Below are positions 24,301 through 32,477 of a DNA stretch of 64,000 bases, in pieces (within the stretch, counting starts at the first letter, position 1; every line of letters begins with the position of its first letter). The stretch covers positions 15,988,096 through 16,052,095 of the forward strand of contig NC_092271.1 in NCBI RefSeq assembly GCF_036320965.1, given 5' to 3'. The notes below the pieces were generated by a model. It did no database searches and was not told the origin of the DNA. It was given only the letters and a program-made list of their open reading frames with translations. The position numbers were made by a program, and so were the translations under genes. The DNA is from Panulirus ornatus. Taxonomy: Eukaryota; Arthropoda; Malacostraca; Decapoda; Palinuridae.

Positions 24301-27300
24301 ACATTTTACACTTCAAATTTACTTACAATACTGTGCAATAAGTACCTGTAAAACCATGACACACTTACAAGTGAAAAATATATCAAAACATGGCCCATTA
24401 AAATTAGCACTTTTACGATGACTCCCAGTACCTGATATGCAAATCATCTTGGCACTGAAGGGATTAATGCTACATTGGGGAGGGGAGAAAAAATTCTCAA
24501 CCCAAACAAAGTATATATAAACAAATCTGCCACTTCACTGCCCAGTTTAACGGCTTTTGCACAGCAAAGTTATATCTCATTTCTTTCAAGCTGCTGGAAC
24601 TGGTGATAGTACTCATGGAAGAGAAACACAAGACATACCTGAGTTTACAAATCTACGGTGAGTTATAGATTTTACTTTTCTAGCAGACACACTGATCTAT
24701 TTGGATAAACTTAATCTGCAATTACAATGGGAATTCAAGTTGGTGGCTGATCTAGAGCAAAACATCTGCTTTCATAATGCAGTTGTTAAAAAATAAAAAA
24801 AAGTAGGGGAAATGCACAGTCCTCCCTGGGAATTTCATGAAGTGTGCAATGTTTTTAGGCATAAATAAAAATGGAAAAACTCCTGGAAAAACCCAGGACC
24901 ATCACACTTAAGCAGATAAGGAAGATCCTATTGTAAGACCAAGCTCTTCCCTGTCCACTAAGAACACTCCCACACCAATGTAAAGAGCATGCTACTTTTT
25001 TTGGTATTAGTTTCAATGAGACATATTCTATTAGGAAAAGGTTTTTCACATTGGGGAGGGTAATTTCCTGAGGTACTCCATAGTTGTAAGGTTAACTTCA
25101 GGAATATTATGGGAAAAGGGAAGGAAGAATGAAGGAAAAGCATTCCATAGCTTCACTGTTTGAGGGAAGAGGAAGGTATCATAACTATCAGGGATTATAT
25201 GACGGGTCTCCATAGAAACTATAGGAAGCAGCAGGTAGATATGTATCATAGGTCCAATCTTTGGTGGCAGGGACAGGTACACACAGTTCAAGAGAGCCGT
25301 AGCCTTAATGAAAGATGATGCAGCTGAACCACTGTTTATATCTTGTTTGGGAGTCCATTATTCACCATTGTACAGATGCAACTGCTGGGAGTGGCAATTT
25401 TTTCGTGTTGATAGCTTTCCATGTCCAGGTCTGAATCTAGTTGCTTTAATGGAACAATACCTTCTATAAATCTTTCAAACTCTATCAGGTGAAGAAATAT
25501 TAACATTTAAGTAAATACCTACCATCTCCAGCAATAGCATCCAATCTTCTGCGTTTGTACACAAAGAATTCTTCTTCATTTACGGATTCGTCAGGAAGAA
25601 AGGACCCATTAGCTATCAAATTCTGGTTTATCTGCTGCAGTACCTGCAACAGATATGTAGAACTGGTTCATATAAAATTCCTTGTACAGTTCTGATTCTC
25701 AAAAGAAGTTTGCGGATAATGAGTCAGGGAATGACGGTCACTGTGTTTCATCTTGAATATTAACAGATAGATAATAAAATCATTACAATTAAGATATTTT
25801 TCATGACCCTGAATCACAATCACTTAAATTTCAGTCACAAGACCAATTCTTTAAGAAGTAAAAGCATGTACAGGTATATATGAAACTGTATTTCAAAAAA
25901 ATGTAATTTTTTTTAAACAAACACTCAGGATGAGAAATATTTTTTGTGACCACAGACAGTATGACTTCAAAAACAATAATATTTTGTTCTCTTTTTCCAC
26001 TTTATCCGTTGATTCAGTCTGATTACTTTAGAAATATATGAATATGGAATACCACAGAGAAGCGGCTGGTGTTCCTAACTGAAAATTCATGGGGTGCCAA
26101 GGGTTGAATGCACAGATTTGAACCCTGCTGTTCATCCCCCACTGGGGATTAGTCCATAACATAGATACCTGACTCAGGCTATGGTATATAAATATATGTG
26201 TTTATGTGTATACATATGTGAGTTGTTGATTGATTGGTAAGGATAGTCAATGTATGTATGGATCATGGTGAAGTGCCTGAGGACTGGCAGAGTCCAAGTA
26301 TAGTGCCACTGTACAAAAACAAAGGGGATAAAGGTGTGTCTTGAATCTACAGAGGCATAAGTTTGTTGAGCATTACTGGGAAAATGTATGAAAGTGTAAT
26401 GATGGAGAGGGTGAAGGCATGTACAGAGCATCACACTGGGGAGCAGTGTGGTTTCAGAAGTGGTAGAGGATGTGTGGAACAGGTGTGTGCTTTGAATTTT
26501 CTAAGAAGGAAAGTCAACAGATTTCAGCTAGATTTAGAAGACCAAGCAGATGATTCTGAACTACTTGAAAATGAGGATCTGTCTTTGGATCATGGGGGAA
26601 GTGATTTTACAGACACTGGCTCTTCCAGCATTGAAAGTCAACCAAGAAAAAGCAGGTGTTTCTAGCAAAATAGGTCACAGTGCTTTCAACATCCACCTGA
26701 CTATGACAACACTATCACAGAAACATATTGATTTTCAGAGTATATCTATCAAGAGTGGGAGGTGGGCTGTTTAGAAAGGGTAGTGAGTGGTGGGATGAAG
26801 AAGTAAGAGTATTAGTGAAAGAGAAGAGAGAGGCATTTGGACGATTTTTGCAGGGAAAAAATGCAATTGAGTGGGAGAAGTATAAAAGAAAGAGACAGGA
26901 GGTCAAGAGAAAGGTGCAAGAGGTGAAAAAAAGGGCAAATGAGAGTTGGGGTGAGAGACTATCAGTAAATTTTAGGGAGAATAAAAAGATGTTCTGGAGG
27001 GAGGTAAATAGGGTGCGTAAGACAAGGGAGCAAATGGGAACTTCAGTGAAGGGCGTAAATGGGGAGGTGATAACAAGTAGCGGTGATGTGAGAAGGAGAT
27101 GGAATGAGTATTTTGAAGGTTTGTTGAATGTGTCTGATGACAGAGTGGCAGATATAGGGTGTTTTGGTCGAGGTGGTGTGCAAAGTGAGAGGGTTAGGGA
27201 AAATGATTTGGTAAACAGAGAAGAGGTAGTAAAAGCTTTGCGGAAGATGAAAGCCGGCAAGGCAGCAGGTTTGGATGGTATTGCAGTGGAATTTATTAAG

Positions 27301-29308
27301 AAAGGGGGTGACTGTATTGTTGACTGGTTGGTAAGGTTATTTAATGTATGTATGACTCATGGTGAGGTGCCTGAGGATTGGCGGAATGCGTGCATAGTGC
27401 CATTGTACAAAGGCAAAGGGGATAAGAGTGAGTGCTCAAATTACAGAGGTATAAGTTTGTTGAGTATTCCTGGTAAATTATATGGGAGGGTATTGATTGA
27501 GAGGGTGAAGGCATGTACAGAGCATCAGATTGGGGAAGAGCAGTGCGGTTTCAGAAGTGGTAGAGGATGTGTGGATCAGGTGTTTGCTTTGAAGAATGTA
27601 TGTGAGAAATACTTAGAAAAGCAAATGGATTTGTTTGTAGCATTTATGGATCTGGAGAAGGCATATGATAGAGTTGATAGAGATGCTCTGTGGAAGGTAT
27701 TAAGAATATATGGTGTGGGAGGCAAGTTGTTAGAAGCAGTGAAAAGTTTTTATCGAGGATGTAAGGCATGTGTACGTGTAGGAAGAGAGGAAAGTGATTG
27801 GTTCTCAGTGAATGTAGGTTTGCGGCAGGGGTGTGTGATGTCTCCATGGTTGTTTAATTTGTTTATGGATGGGGTTGTAAGGGAGGTAAATGCAAGAGTC
27901 CTGGAAAGAGGGGCAAGTATGAAGTCTGTTGGGGATGAGAGAGCTTGGGAAGTGAGTCAGTTGTTGTTCGCTGATGATACAGCGCTGGTGGCTGATTCAT
28001 GTGAGAAACTGCAGAAGCTGGTGACTGAGTTTGGTAAAGTGTGTGGAAGAAGAAAGTTGAGAGTAAATGTGAATAAGAGCAAGGTTATTAGGTACAGTAG
28101 GGGTGAGGGTCAAGTCAATTGGGAGGTGAATTTGAATGGAGAAAAACTGGAGGAAGTGAAGTGTTTTAGATATCTGGGAGTGGATCTGTCAGCGGATGGA
28201 ACCATGGAAGCGGAAGTGGATCATAGGGTGGGGGAGGGGGCGAAAATTTTGGGAGCCTTGAAAAATGTGTGGAAGTCGAGAACATTATCTCGGAAAGCAA
28301 AAATGGGTATGTTTGAGGGAATAGTGGTTCCAACAATGTTGTATGGTTGCGAGGCGTGGGCTATGGATAGAGATGTGCGCAGGAGGATGGATGTGCTGGA
28401 AATGAGATGTTTGAGGACAATGTGTGGTGTGAGGTGGTTTGATCGAGTAAGTAACGTAAGGGTAAGAGAGATGTGTGGAAATAAAAAGAGCGTGGTTGAG
28501 AGAGCAGAAGAGGGTGTTTTGAAATGGTTTGGGCACATGGAGAGAATGAGTGAGGAGAGATTGACCAAGAGGATATATGTGTCGGAGGTGGAGGGAACGA
28601 GGAGAAGAGGGAGACCAAATTGGAGGTGGAAAGATGGAGTGAAAAAGATTTTGTGTGATCGGGGCCTGAACATGCTGGAGGGTGAAAGGAGGGCAAGAAA
28701 TAGAGTGAATTGGAGTCATGTGGTATACAGGGGTTGACGTGCTGTCAGTGGATTGAAGCAAGGCATGTGAAGCGTCTGGGGTAAACCATGGAAGGCTGTG
28801 TAGGTATGTATATTTGCGTGTGTGGACGTGTGTATGTACATGTGTATGGGGGGGGGGGGGGTTGGGCCATTTCTTTCGTCTGTTTCCTTTGCGCTACCTC
28901 GCAGACGCGGGAGACAGCGACAAAGTATAAAAAAAAAAAAAAAAAAAAAAAAATCTATCATATAAGATAAGCATAATAATAAACAGTAATTTGTTTTTCA
29001 GTGTATGTAAAAATATGTGCAGTTGGGTTACACCTGAGTGACATTATTTCTAAATGATCCAAGTAATCTGCAAACATTAAGGCTAGGACATCAAACATAC
29101 AACTACCTTTGGAGGAGGAGGAGGATTGTCAGAATTAACTTCAGTGGTTGGGGGAGTTGGTGTGGGTCCTCCTGTGCCCTCCTCATCTTGAAGAAGTGAC
29201 AAACCCATGTCTGCTAAGAGTGGAGGATTTGTGCCAACATCACCACCCAAGCTCCATTTAGTGCACTTCATGTTCCCGTTACTATTCTCTTTATCATAAC
29301 TGCGTTTT
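11903..29308 (-). CDS. SKP2: SKP2 orthologue (F-box/leucine-rich repeat protein), whole gene
   Basis: SKP2 is the substrate-recognition subunit of the SCF(SKP2) E3 ubiquitin ligase. In the nucleus it docks to SKP1 through its F-box and presents CDK inhibitors such as p27 through its LRR domain. Eight minus-strand exons join with compatible phases: 29308/29271-29107, 25643-25523, 23809-23586, 17229-17121, 16425-16245, 15609-15482, 12737-12575, 12089-11903. Counted from the ATG at 29271 they sum to 1278 nt, giving 425 residues plus stop; human SKP2 has 424. The order is acidic/proline-rich N-terminus, KRRRL basic patch, F-box, LRRs, then the family C-terminal tail (ARPTVG, then VWGL). Every intron is GT-AG. 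Introns 1 and 3 hold LINE copies on the opposite strand. Homology and exon structure are read directly; function is from the family. Confidence 0.92.
12575..12737 (-). CDS. SKP2: SKP2 LRR exon
   Basis: This 163-nt exon has acceptor ATTCCAG/ATGTAC and a consensus donor CT/GTAAGT. It encodes VRLLAEQSSGLVELDVSDG, then LRHIEYLAFSRCYTIEPDAYL. The L.FSRCY.I.P..L signature is characteristic of the penultimate SKP2 repeat. Phase 1 in, phase 2 out. Confidence 0.92.
12815..13070 (-). mobile_element. possible ancient RTE fragment in SKP2 intron 6
   Basis: Weak similarity to the antisense RTE C-terminus (GTTCTGGCCCCTGACAATCC, CATCCTTCCATCTCC, CTCCACTTCTGACACACAC). Confidence 0.4.
13355..13700 (-). mobile_element. 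RTE long-form 3' UTR fragment in SKP2 intron 6
   Basis: A stand-alone antisense tail and long 3' UTR: TTTGTCGCTGTCTCCCGCGT, then the CACATAC/TATAC repeat, TACTGTCTGCCCTTATTC and CTCCAGCTGTCATGTAATAA. It has an ATTT-rich tail at 13337-13358. It contains no RT coding part. Confidence 0.78.
13945..15175 (-). mobile_element. internally deleted fossil RTE in SKP2 intron 6
   Basis: Antisense. 13945-14600 is the long 3' UTR plus RT C-terminus ([29 protein letters not shown]). 14600-14990 is endonuclease sequence (antisense of FKKRD / VIGNTW / LALSETKL). 15000-15175 matches the 5' UTR (AAGAAGGGAGGGTTTCTGGC, AATCCCAAGGGATA). Both ends are present but most of RT is missing. Confidence 0.75.
15283..15330. 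repeat. (GT)n microsatellite
   Basis: About 24 GT units in SKP2 intron 6, 150 bp from an exon. Confidence 0.95.
15482..15609 (-). CDS. SKP2: SKP2 LRR exon
   Basis: This 128-nt exon has acceptor TTTCCAG/GTTGC and donor ACCC/GTGAGT. It encodes LQSLNLAWTGLCAEDLR, then FPASLERLNLSGCRSTLSD. This is an LNL-W / LNLSG pair of repeats corresponding to the middle of the SKP2 LRR domain. Phase 2 in, phase 1 out. A (GT)n tract lies 150 bp away in the next intron. Confidence 0.88.
16245..16425 (-). CDS. SKP2: SKP2 LRR exon
   Basis: This 181-nt exon has acceptor CTTTCAG/CTCTCG and donor AAAAG/GTAAAA. It encodes LEELLSVCFDLRKLSLEHC, then LNLETLNLAMCYGLCHP and IVSILNHCK. These are two consecutive LRRs of the cysteine-containing F-box type (C..L..L.L..C), in the same register as SKP2 repeats. 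Phase 1 in, phase 2 out, matching both neighbours. Confidence 0.9.
17121..17229 (-). CDS. SKP2: SKP2 first LRR exon
   Basis: This 109-nt exon has acceptor TGCAG/GTGGGT and donor AAG/GTGAGA, starting in phase 0 and ending in phase 1. It encodes VGGPIFSPQLHYLPSIPP, then KLQYLDLSMAAIEPQ. The YLDLS core aligns with the first leucine-rich repeat of SKP2, just after the F-box linker. Splicing is in phase with the exons at 23586 and 16425. The preceding intron (17230-23585) contains a SINE, a full-length RTE and a TIR element. Confidence 0.86.
17319..17550 (-). mobile_element. RTE-derived SINE-like element with target-site duplication
   Basis: A clean 232-bp insertion in SKP2 intron 3, flanked by the 12-bp direct repeat AAGAACCTTTTT (17307-17318 and 17551-17562). 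Read on the minus strand it starts TATCCCTGGGGATAGGGGAG and ends GCTAATGGGAAATGGCGAGT then ATGAAAG. The duplication shows the short element moves by itself and is not just a piece of the LINE. Confidence 0.93.
17563..18387. other. intronic unique sequence
   Basis: SKP2 intron 3, AT-rich; nothing recognised. Confidence 0.5.
18388..21870 (+). mobile_element. full-length RTE, degenerate, long 3' UTR form
   Basis: It lies in SKP2 intron 3, opposite to the gene. It starts in the 5' UTR (CCTCCTTGAATTCTAATTTTC), carries the whole APE-RT coding region with many stops and frameshifts, then the long 3' UTR (21412-21853). That UTR contains CTAGCGCTACCTCGTGCACA as well as the terminal CTACCTCACTCACATGGAAG tail, ending in an (AATAAATG)n tail. 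Domains persist in pieces: endonuclease 18474-19247, RT 19500-20991, C-terminus 21050-21412. Confidence 0.9.
21871..22160. other. intronic unique sequence
   Basis: T-rich SKP2 intron 3 sequence; nothing recognised. Confidence 0.4.
22161..22493 (-). pseudogene. reverse-transcriptase fossil (Jockey/CR1-like) with internal duplication
   Basis: The minus-strand frame reads VLSGVPQEMSFASLLCIVIL, then DIDSKVKESRMSFTNDIRVSK. This is the SGVPQGS-LGPLLF...FADD region of a CR1/Jockey-type RT, different from the RTE. The segment with LSGVPQEMSFA is duplicated in tandem (78-bp period, 22276-22353 and 22354-22431). Confidence 0.6.
22686..23107. mobile_element. non-autonomous TIR DNA transposon, TA target duplication (Tc1/mariner-pogo type)
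   Basis: The ends are inverted copies: CAGGTACTGAACCATTCATCC on the left, and on the right the reverse complement of CAGGTACTGTACCATTTATCC. TA dinucleotides lie outside both ends (22684-22685, 23108-23109). It is 422 bp long. An internal ATG at about 22932 opens MSKRLAERQL, which recalls the start of Tigger-type transposases, but no transposase domain remains. Confidence 0.7.
23112..23585. other. intronic unique sequence
   Basis: SKP2 intron 3 up to the F-box exon; AT-rich, nothing recognised. Confidence 0.4.
23586..23809 (-). CDS. SKP2: SKP2 F-box exon
   Basis: This 224-nt exon has a good acceptor (CTTTCAG) and donor GAG/GTAAG. It encodes the F-box: MSDELILAVFRWLP, then LARCAQACRRWKRLAFDE and TLWRRLDL. 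This is the LPDELLL..IF..L / V...WYRLA.DESLW pattern by which SKP2 binds SKP1. It is followed by GKTLKPGVVGRVILRG, equivalent to the linker leading into the first LRR. The exon ends in phase 0. Confidence 0.93.
24990..25300 (-). pseudogene. LINE C-terminal fossil in SKP2 intron 2
   Basis: The minus strand encodes METRHIIPDSYDTFLFPQTV, then KLWNAFPS. This has the typical R-F/FFP-TV-LWN-LP pattern at the C-terminus of Jockey/CR1-like RT proteins. The rest is decayed. Confidence 0.5.
25523..25643 (-). CDS. SKP2: SKP2 exon with basic KRRRL patch
   Basis: This 121-nt exon has acceptor CAG/GTACTG and donor GATG/GTAGGT. It starts in phase 0 and leaves 1 nt. It encodes VLQQINQNLIAN, then SFLPDESVNEEEFF and VYKRRRLDAIAGD. 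The KRRRL cluster resembles the basic stretch before the F-box in SKP2 proteins and could act as a nuclear localisation signal (inference). It joins in phase to the F-box exon. It is too short to show up as a long ORF and was found by following splice phase. Confidence 0.75.
26055..26150 (+). mobile_element. tRNA-derived SINE fragment
   Basis: It aligns to the SINE at 9350-9512 in the opposite orientation: AGCGGCTGGTGTTCC (A-box side), ATTCATGGGGTGCC, GATTTGAACCC (B-box, 26115-26125), GTTCATCCCCC, GGGGATTAG. Confidence 0.55.
26219..26496 (+). mobile_element. fossil RTE fragment, RT core
   Basis: Sense RT piece: [19 protein letters not shown] (here GISLLSITGKMYESV), [21 protein letters not shown]. 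It is diverged from the adjacent young copy at 26754, so it is an independent older insertion. Confidence 0.75.
26497..26753 (+). other. unidentified segment with acidic open frame between two RTE pieces
   Basis: It continues in frame from the fossil RTE. It encodes FLRRKVNRFQLDLEDQADD, then SLDHGGSDFTDTGSSSIES to a stop at 26662-26664. It is rich in D/E/S and has no similarity to RTE. It may be a fragment of another transposon's N-terminus or of a retrotransposed transcript; I do not recognise it. Confidence 0.35.
26754..28737 (+). CDS. RTE reverse transcriptase ORF, uninterrupted
   Basis: About 660 codons without a stop from the truncation point to VVYRG-stop. It contains the complete RT ([23 protein letters not shown]) and the C-terminal GHMERM and GRPNWRW region with no frameshift. 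The endonuclease domain is missing by 5' truncation, and the frame has no ATG of its own near the start. It shows what the intact C-terminal two thirds of the element looks like, and its preservation marks a recent insertion. Confidence 0.9.
26754..28952 (+). mobile_element. young 5'-truncated RTE in SKP2 intron 1
   Basis: It starts abruptly in the linker (GTGGGAGGTGGGCTG) and runs to the tail and a poly(A) of about 25 nt (28928-28952). Its sequence is very close to the 4256-7579 copy. It has the short 3' UTR with a G-run at 28849-28861. Confidence 0.92.
28953..29106. other. intronic unique sequence beside SKP2 exon
   Basis: Short unique stretch between the RTE poly(A) and the SKP2 donor. 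Confidence 0.4.
29107..29308 (-). CDS. SKP2: SKP2 N-terminal exon
   Basis: It encodes an N-terminal stretch ending in a proline run (DNPPPPPK) before a donor AAG/GTAGTT. The segment KWSLGGDVGTN followed by LLADMGLSLLQDEE lines up with the vertebrate SKP2 N-terminus (a TWGW-type patch, then a hydrophobic GMG motif and acidic residues). The first in-frame ATG is at 29271. Upstream the frame is open only back to a stop at 29331-29329, unless the AG at 29310-29309 is used as an acceptor. The exon ends in phase 0. Confidence 0.75.
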
Positions 29309-29858
29309 CTGTCATGAGATTCCAAGATTTAATATATGTAGCATTCAAAATATTAGTTTTACTTATGCTTGCAACTTGTTCTAGAAAAACGAAAGGATTT
29401 TGGATAAGCTGTCTAGGAAAATGTAAATAAAGAATGTACTCTTGAATGTCAAAACAAAAAGTAGAAAGAGTGATGTGACATGAAAAAAAGCTAAACATAA
29501 CCTGGGTAAGGTTCTGGGAACATCTCTGACAACCTTACGGAGCTAACCTAAACACAACTTTCAGTTCTCCCTGGTGATGAAATGGAAAACCATGAAGTGT
29601 CCAAACTTCTCTCACATCTGCATCTTCACCACCAAATTTCTTAAACTTTAAATTAGATATAGAATGGCTGGTATTACAGAAAGGTTAAATTTCTTAGATT
29701 TCAGCACTTTGCTTCTAATTCACTGAATTTTCTCTTCAGAACTTTTTTCTATCATAGTCCCCATCCCATAGAAAAGCTGATTAAACACTACTAAAATAAA
29801 ATTGCTTTTCCTTTCAATTTCAGAGTCCAAGTTCCTTGCATAAAAATTACTGACATTT

Positions 29859-29865
<7 letters not shown>
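29309..29865. other. unique sequence upstream of SKP2 exon 29107-29308
   Basis: AT-rich, no gene or repeat recognised. It is either 5' flank or start of a long first intron. Confidence 0.4.

Positions 29866-29946
<81 letters not shown>
29866..29946. repeat. (TA)n microsatellite at RTE tail
   Basis: TA tract with one AA interruption, joined to the antisense RTE tail. Confidence 0.95.
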
Positions 29947-31797
29947 GTATATTTGGCTTTGTCTCTGTCTCCCGCGTTAGCGAGGTAGTGCAAGGAAACA
30001 GACGAAAGAACGGCCCAACCCACCCACATGCACATGTATATACATACATGTCCACACACGCACATATACATACCTACACATCTCAACGTATACATATATA
30101 TACACACACAGACATATACATATATACACATGTACATAATTTATACTGTCTGCCTTTATTCAATTGCATCGCCACCCTGCCACACATGAAATGACACCCC
30201 GCTCCCCCCCTCATGTGCGCGAGGTAGTGCTAGGAAAATACAACAAAGGCCACATTCGTTCACACTCAGTCTCTAGCTGTCATGTAATAATGAACTGAAA
30301 CCACAGCTCCCTTTCCACATCCCGGCCCCACAAAACTTTCCATGGTTTACACCAGATGCTTCACATGCCGTGGTTCAATCCACTGACAGCACGTCAACCC
30401 CGGTATACCACATCGTTCCAATTCCCTCTATTCAATGCACGCCTTTCACCCTCCTGCATGTTCAGGCCCCGATCACTCAAAATCTTTTTCACTTCATCTT
30501 TCCACCTCCAATTTGGTCTCTCACTTCTCGTTCCCTCCACCTCTAACACATATATCCTCTTGGTCAATCTTTCCTCACTCATTCTCTCCATGTCACCAAA
30601 CCATTCAAAACACCCTCTTCTGCTCTCTCAACCACACTCTTTTTATTACCACGCATCTCTCTTACCCTATTCTTACTCGATCAAACCACCTCACACCATA
30701 TATTGTCCTCAAACATCTCATTTCCAGCACATCCACCCTCCTCCGCACACCTCTATCCATAGCCCACGCCTCGCAACCATATAACATTGTTGGAACCACT
30801 ATTCCTTCAAACATACCCATTTTTGCTCTCCGAGGTAGTGTTCTCAACTTCCACACATTCTTCAATGCCCCCAGAACTTTCGCCCCCTCCCCCACCCTAT
30901 GATTCACTTCCGCTTCCATGGTTCCATCCGCTGCCAAATCCATTCCCAGATACCAAAAACACTTCACATCCTCCAGTTTTTCTCCATTCAAACTTACCTC
31001 CCTATTGACTTGTCCCTCAACCCTAGTGTACCTAATAACCTTGCTCTTATTCACATTTACTCTCAGCTTTCTTCTTTCACACACTTTACCAAACTCAGTC
31101 ACCAGCTTCTGCAGTTTCTCACATGAATCAGCCACCAGCGCTGTATCATCAGCGAACAACAACTGACTCACTTCCCAAGCTCTCTCATCCACAACAGACT
31201 GCATACTTGTCCCTCTTTCCAAAACTCTTGCATTCACCTCCCTAACAACCCCATCCATAAACAAATTAAACAACCATGGAGACATCACACACCCCTGCCG
31301 CAAACCTACATTCACTGAGAACCAATCACTTTCCTCTCTTCCTACACGTACACATGCCTTACATCCTTGATAAAAACTTTTCACTACTTCTAACATCTTG
31401 CCTCCCACACCATATGAATATTCTTAATACCTTACACAAAGCATCTCTATCAACTCTATCATATGCCTTCTCCAGATCCATAAATGCTACATACAAATCC
31501 ATTTGCTTTTCTAAGTATTTCTCACATACATTCTTCAAAGCAAACACCTGATCCACACATCCTCTACCACTTCTGAAACCACACTGCTCTTCACCAATCT
31601 GATGCTCTGTACATGCCTTCACCCTCTCAATCAATACCCTCCCATATAATTTCCCAGGAATACTCAACAAACTTATACCTCTGTAATTTGAGCACTCACT
31701 TTTATCCCCTTTGCCTTTGTACAATGGAACTATGCAAGCATTCCGCCAATCCTCAGGCACCTCACCATGAGTCATACATACATTAAATAACCTTACC
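29947..31797 (-). mobile_element. RTE, 5'-truncated, long 3' UTR form
   Basis: Antisense: tail TTTGTCTCTGTCTCCCGCGT, long 3' UTR (to 30390), then RT with frameshifts. 31408-30662 encodes [11 protein letters not shown] to RWFDRVR; 31799-31359 encodes [11 protein letters not shown] to AYDRVD. The 5' end is in LVRLFNVC. Confidence 0.88.
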
Positions 31798-32477
31798 ATG
31801 GTTCTGGGAGTGTTGAAGAATATGTAGAAGGCGAGAACGTTATCTCAGAGTGCAAAAATGGGAATGTTTGAAGGAATAGTGGTTCCAACAACATTATATG
31901 GTTGTGGGGCATGGGCTATATATAGGGTTGTGCGGAGGAGGGTGGATGTTTTGGAAATGAGATGTTTGAGGACAATATGTCGTGTGAGGTGGTTTGATTA
32001 AGTAATGAAAGGGTGAGAGATATGTGGGGAAATAAAAAGAGTGTAGTTGAGAGAGCAGAGGGTGTATTGAAATGGTTTGGTCACATGGAGAGAATGAGTG
32101 AGGAAGGATTGACAAAGAGGATATATGTGTCAGAGGTGGAGGTAACGAGGAGAAGTGGGACACCAAATTGGAGGTTGAAAGATGGAGTGAAAAAGATTTT
32201 GAGCGATCGGGGCCTGAACGTACAGGAGGGTGAAAGGTGTGCAAGGAATAGAGTGAATTGGAATGATGTGGTATACCGGGGTCGACGTGCTGTCAGTGGA
32301 TTGAATCAGGGCATGTGAAGCGTCTGGGGTAAACCATGGAAAGCTGTATAGGTACGTATATTTGCGTGTGTGGACGTATGTATATACATGTGTATGGGGT
32401 GGGTTGGGCCATTTCTTTCGTCTGTTTCCTTGCCCTACCTCGCAAACGCGGGAGACAGCGGAAAAAAAAAAAAAAAA
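31798..32477 (+). mobile_element. RTE, 5'-truncated, head-to-head with previous copy
   Basis: It starts at the codons for VLGVLKNM (element ILGALKN) and runs through the C-terminal region, the short 3' UTR and an A-run at 32461-32477. It is decayed by frameshifts. Confidence 0.86.

Noticed and set aside
26344..26664. 100-codon ORF as a host gene
   Set aside because: Its first half is a diverged RTE RT core; only the last part is unexplained and is reported as a finding instead.
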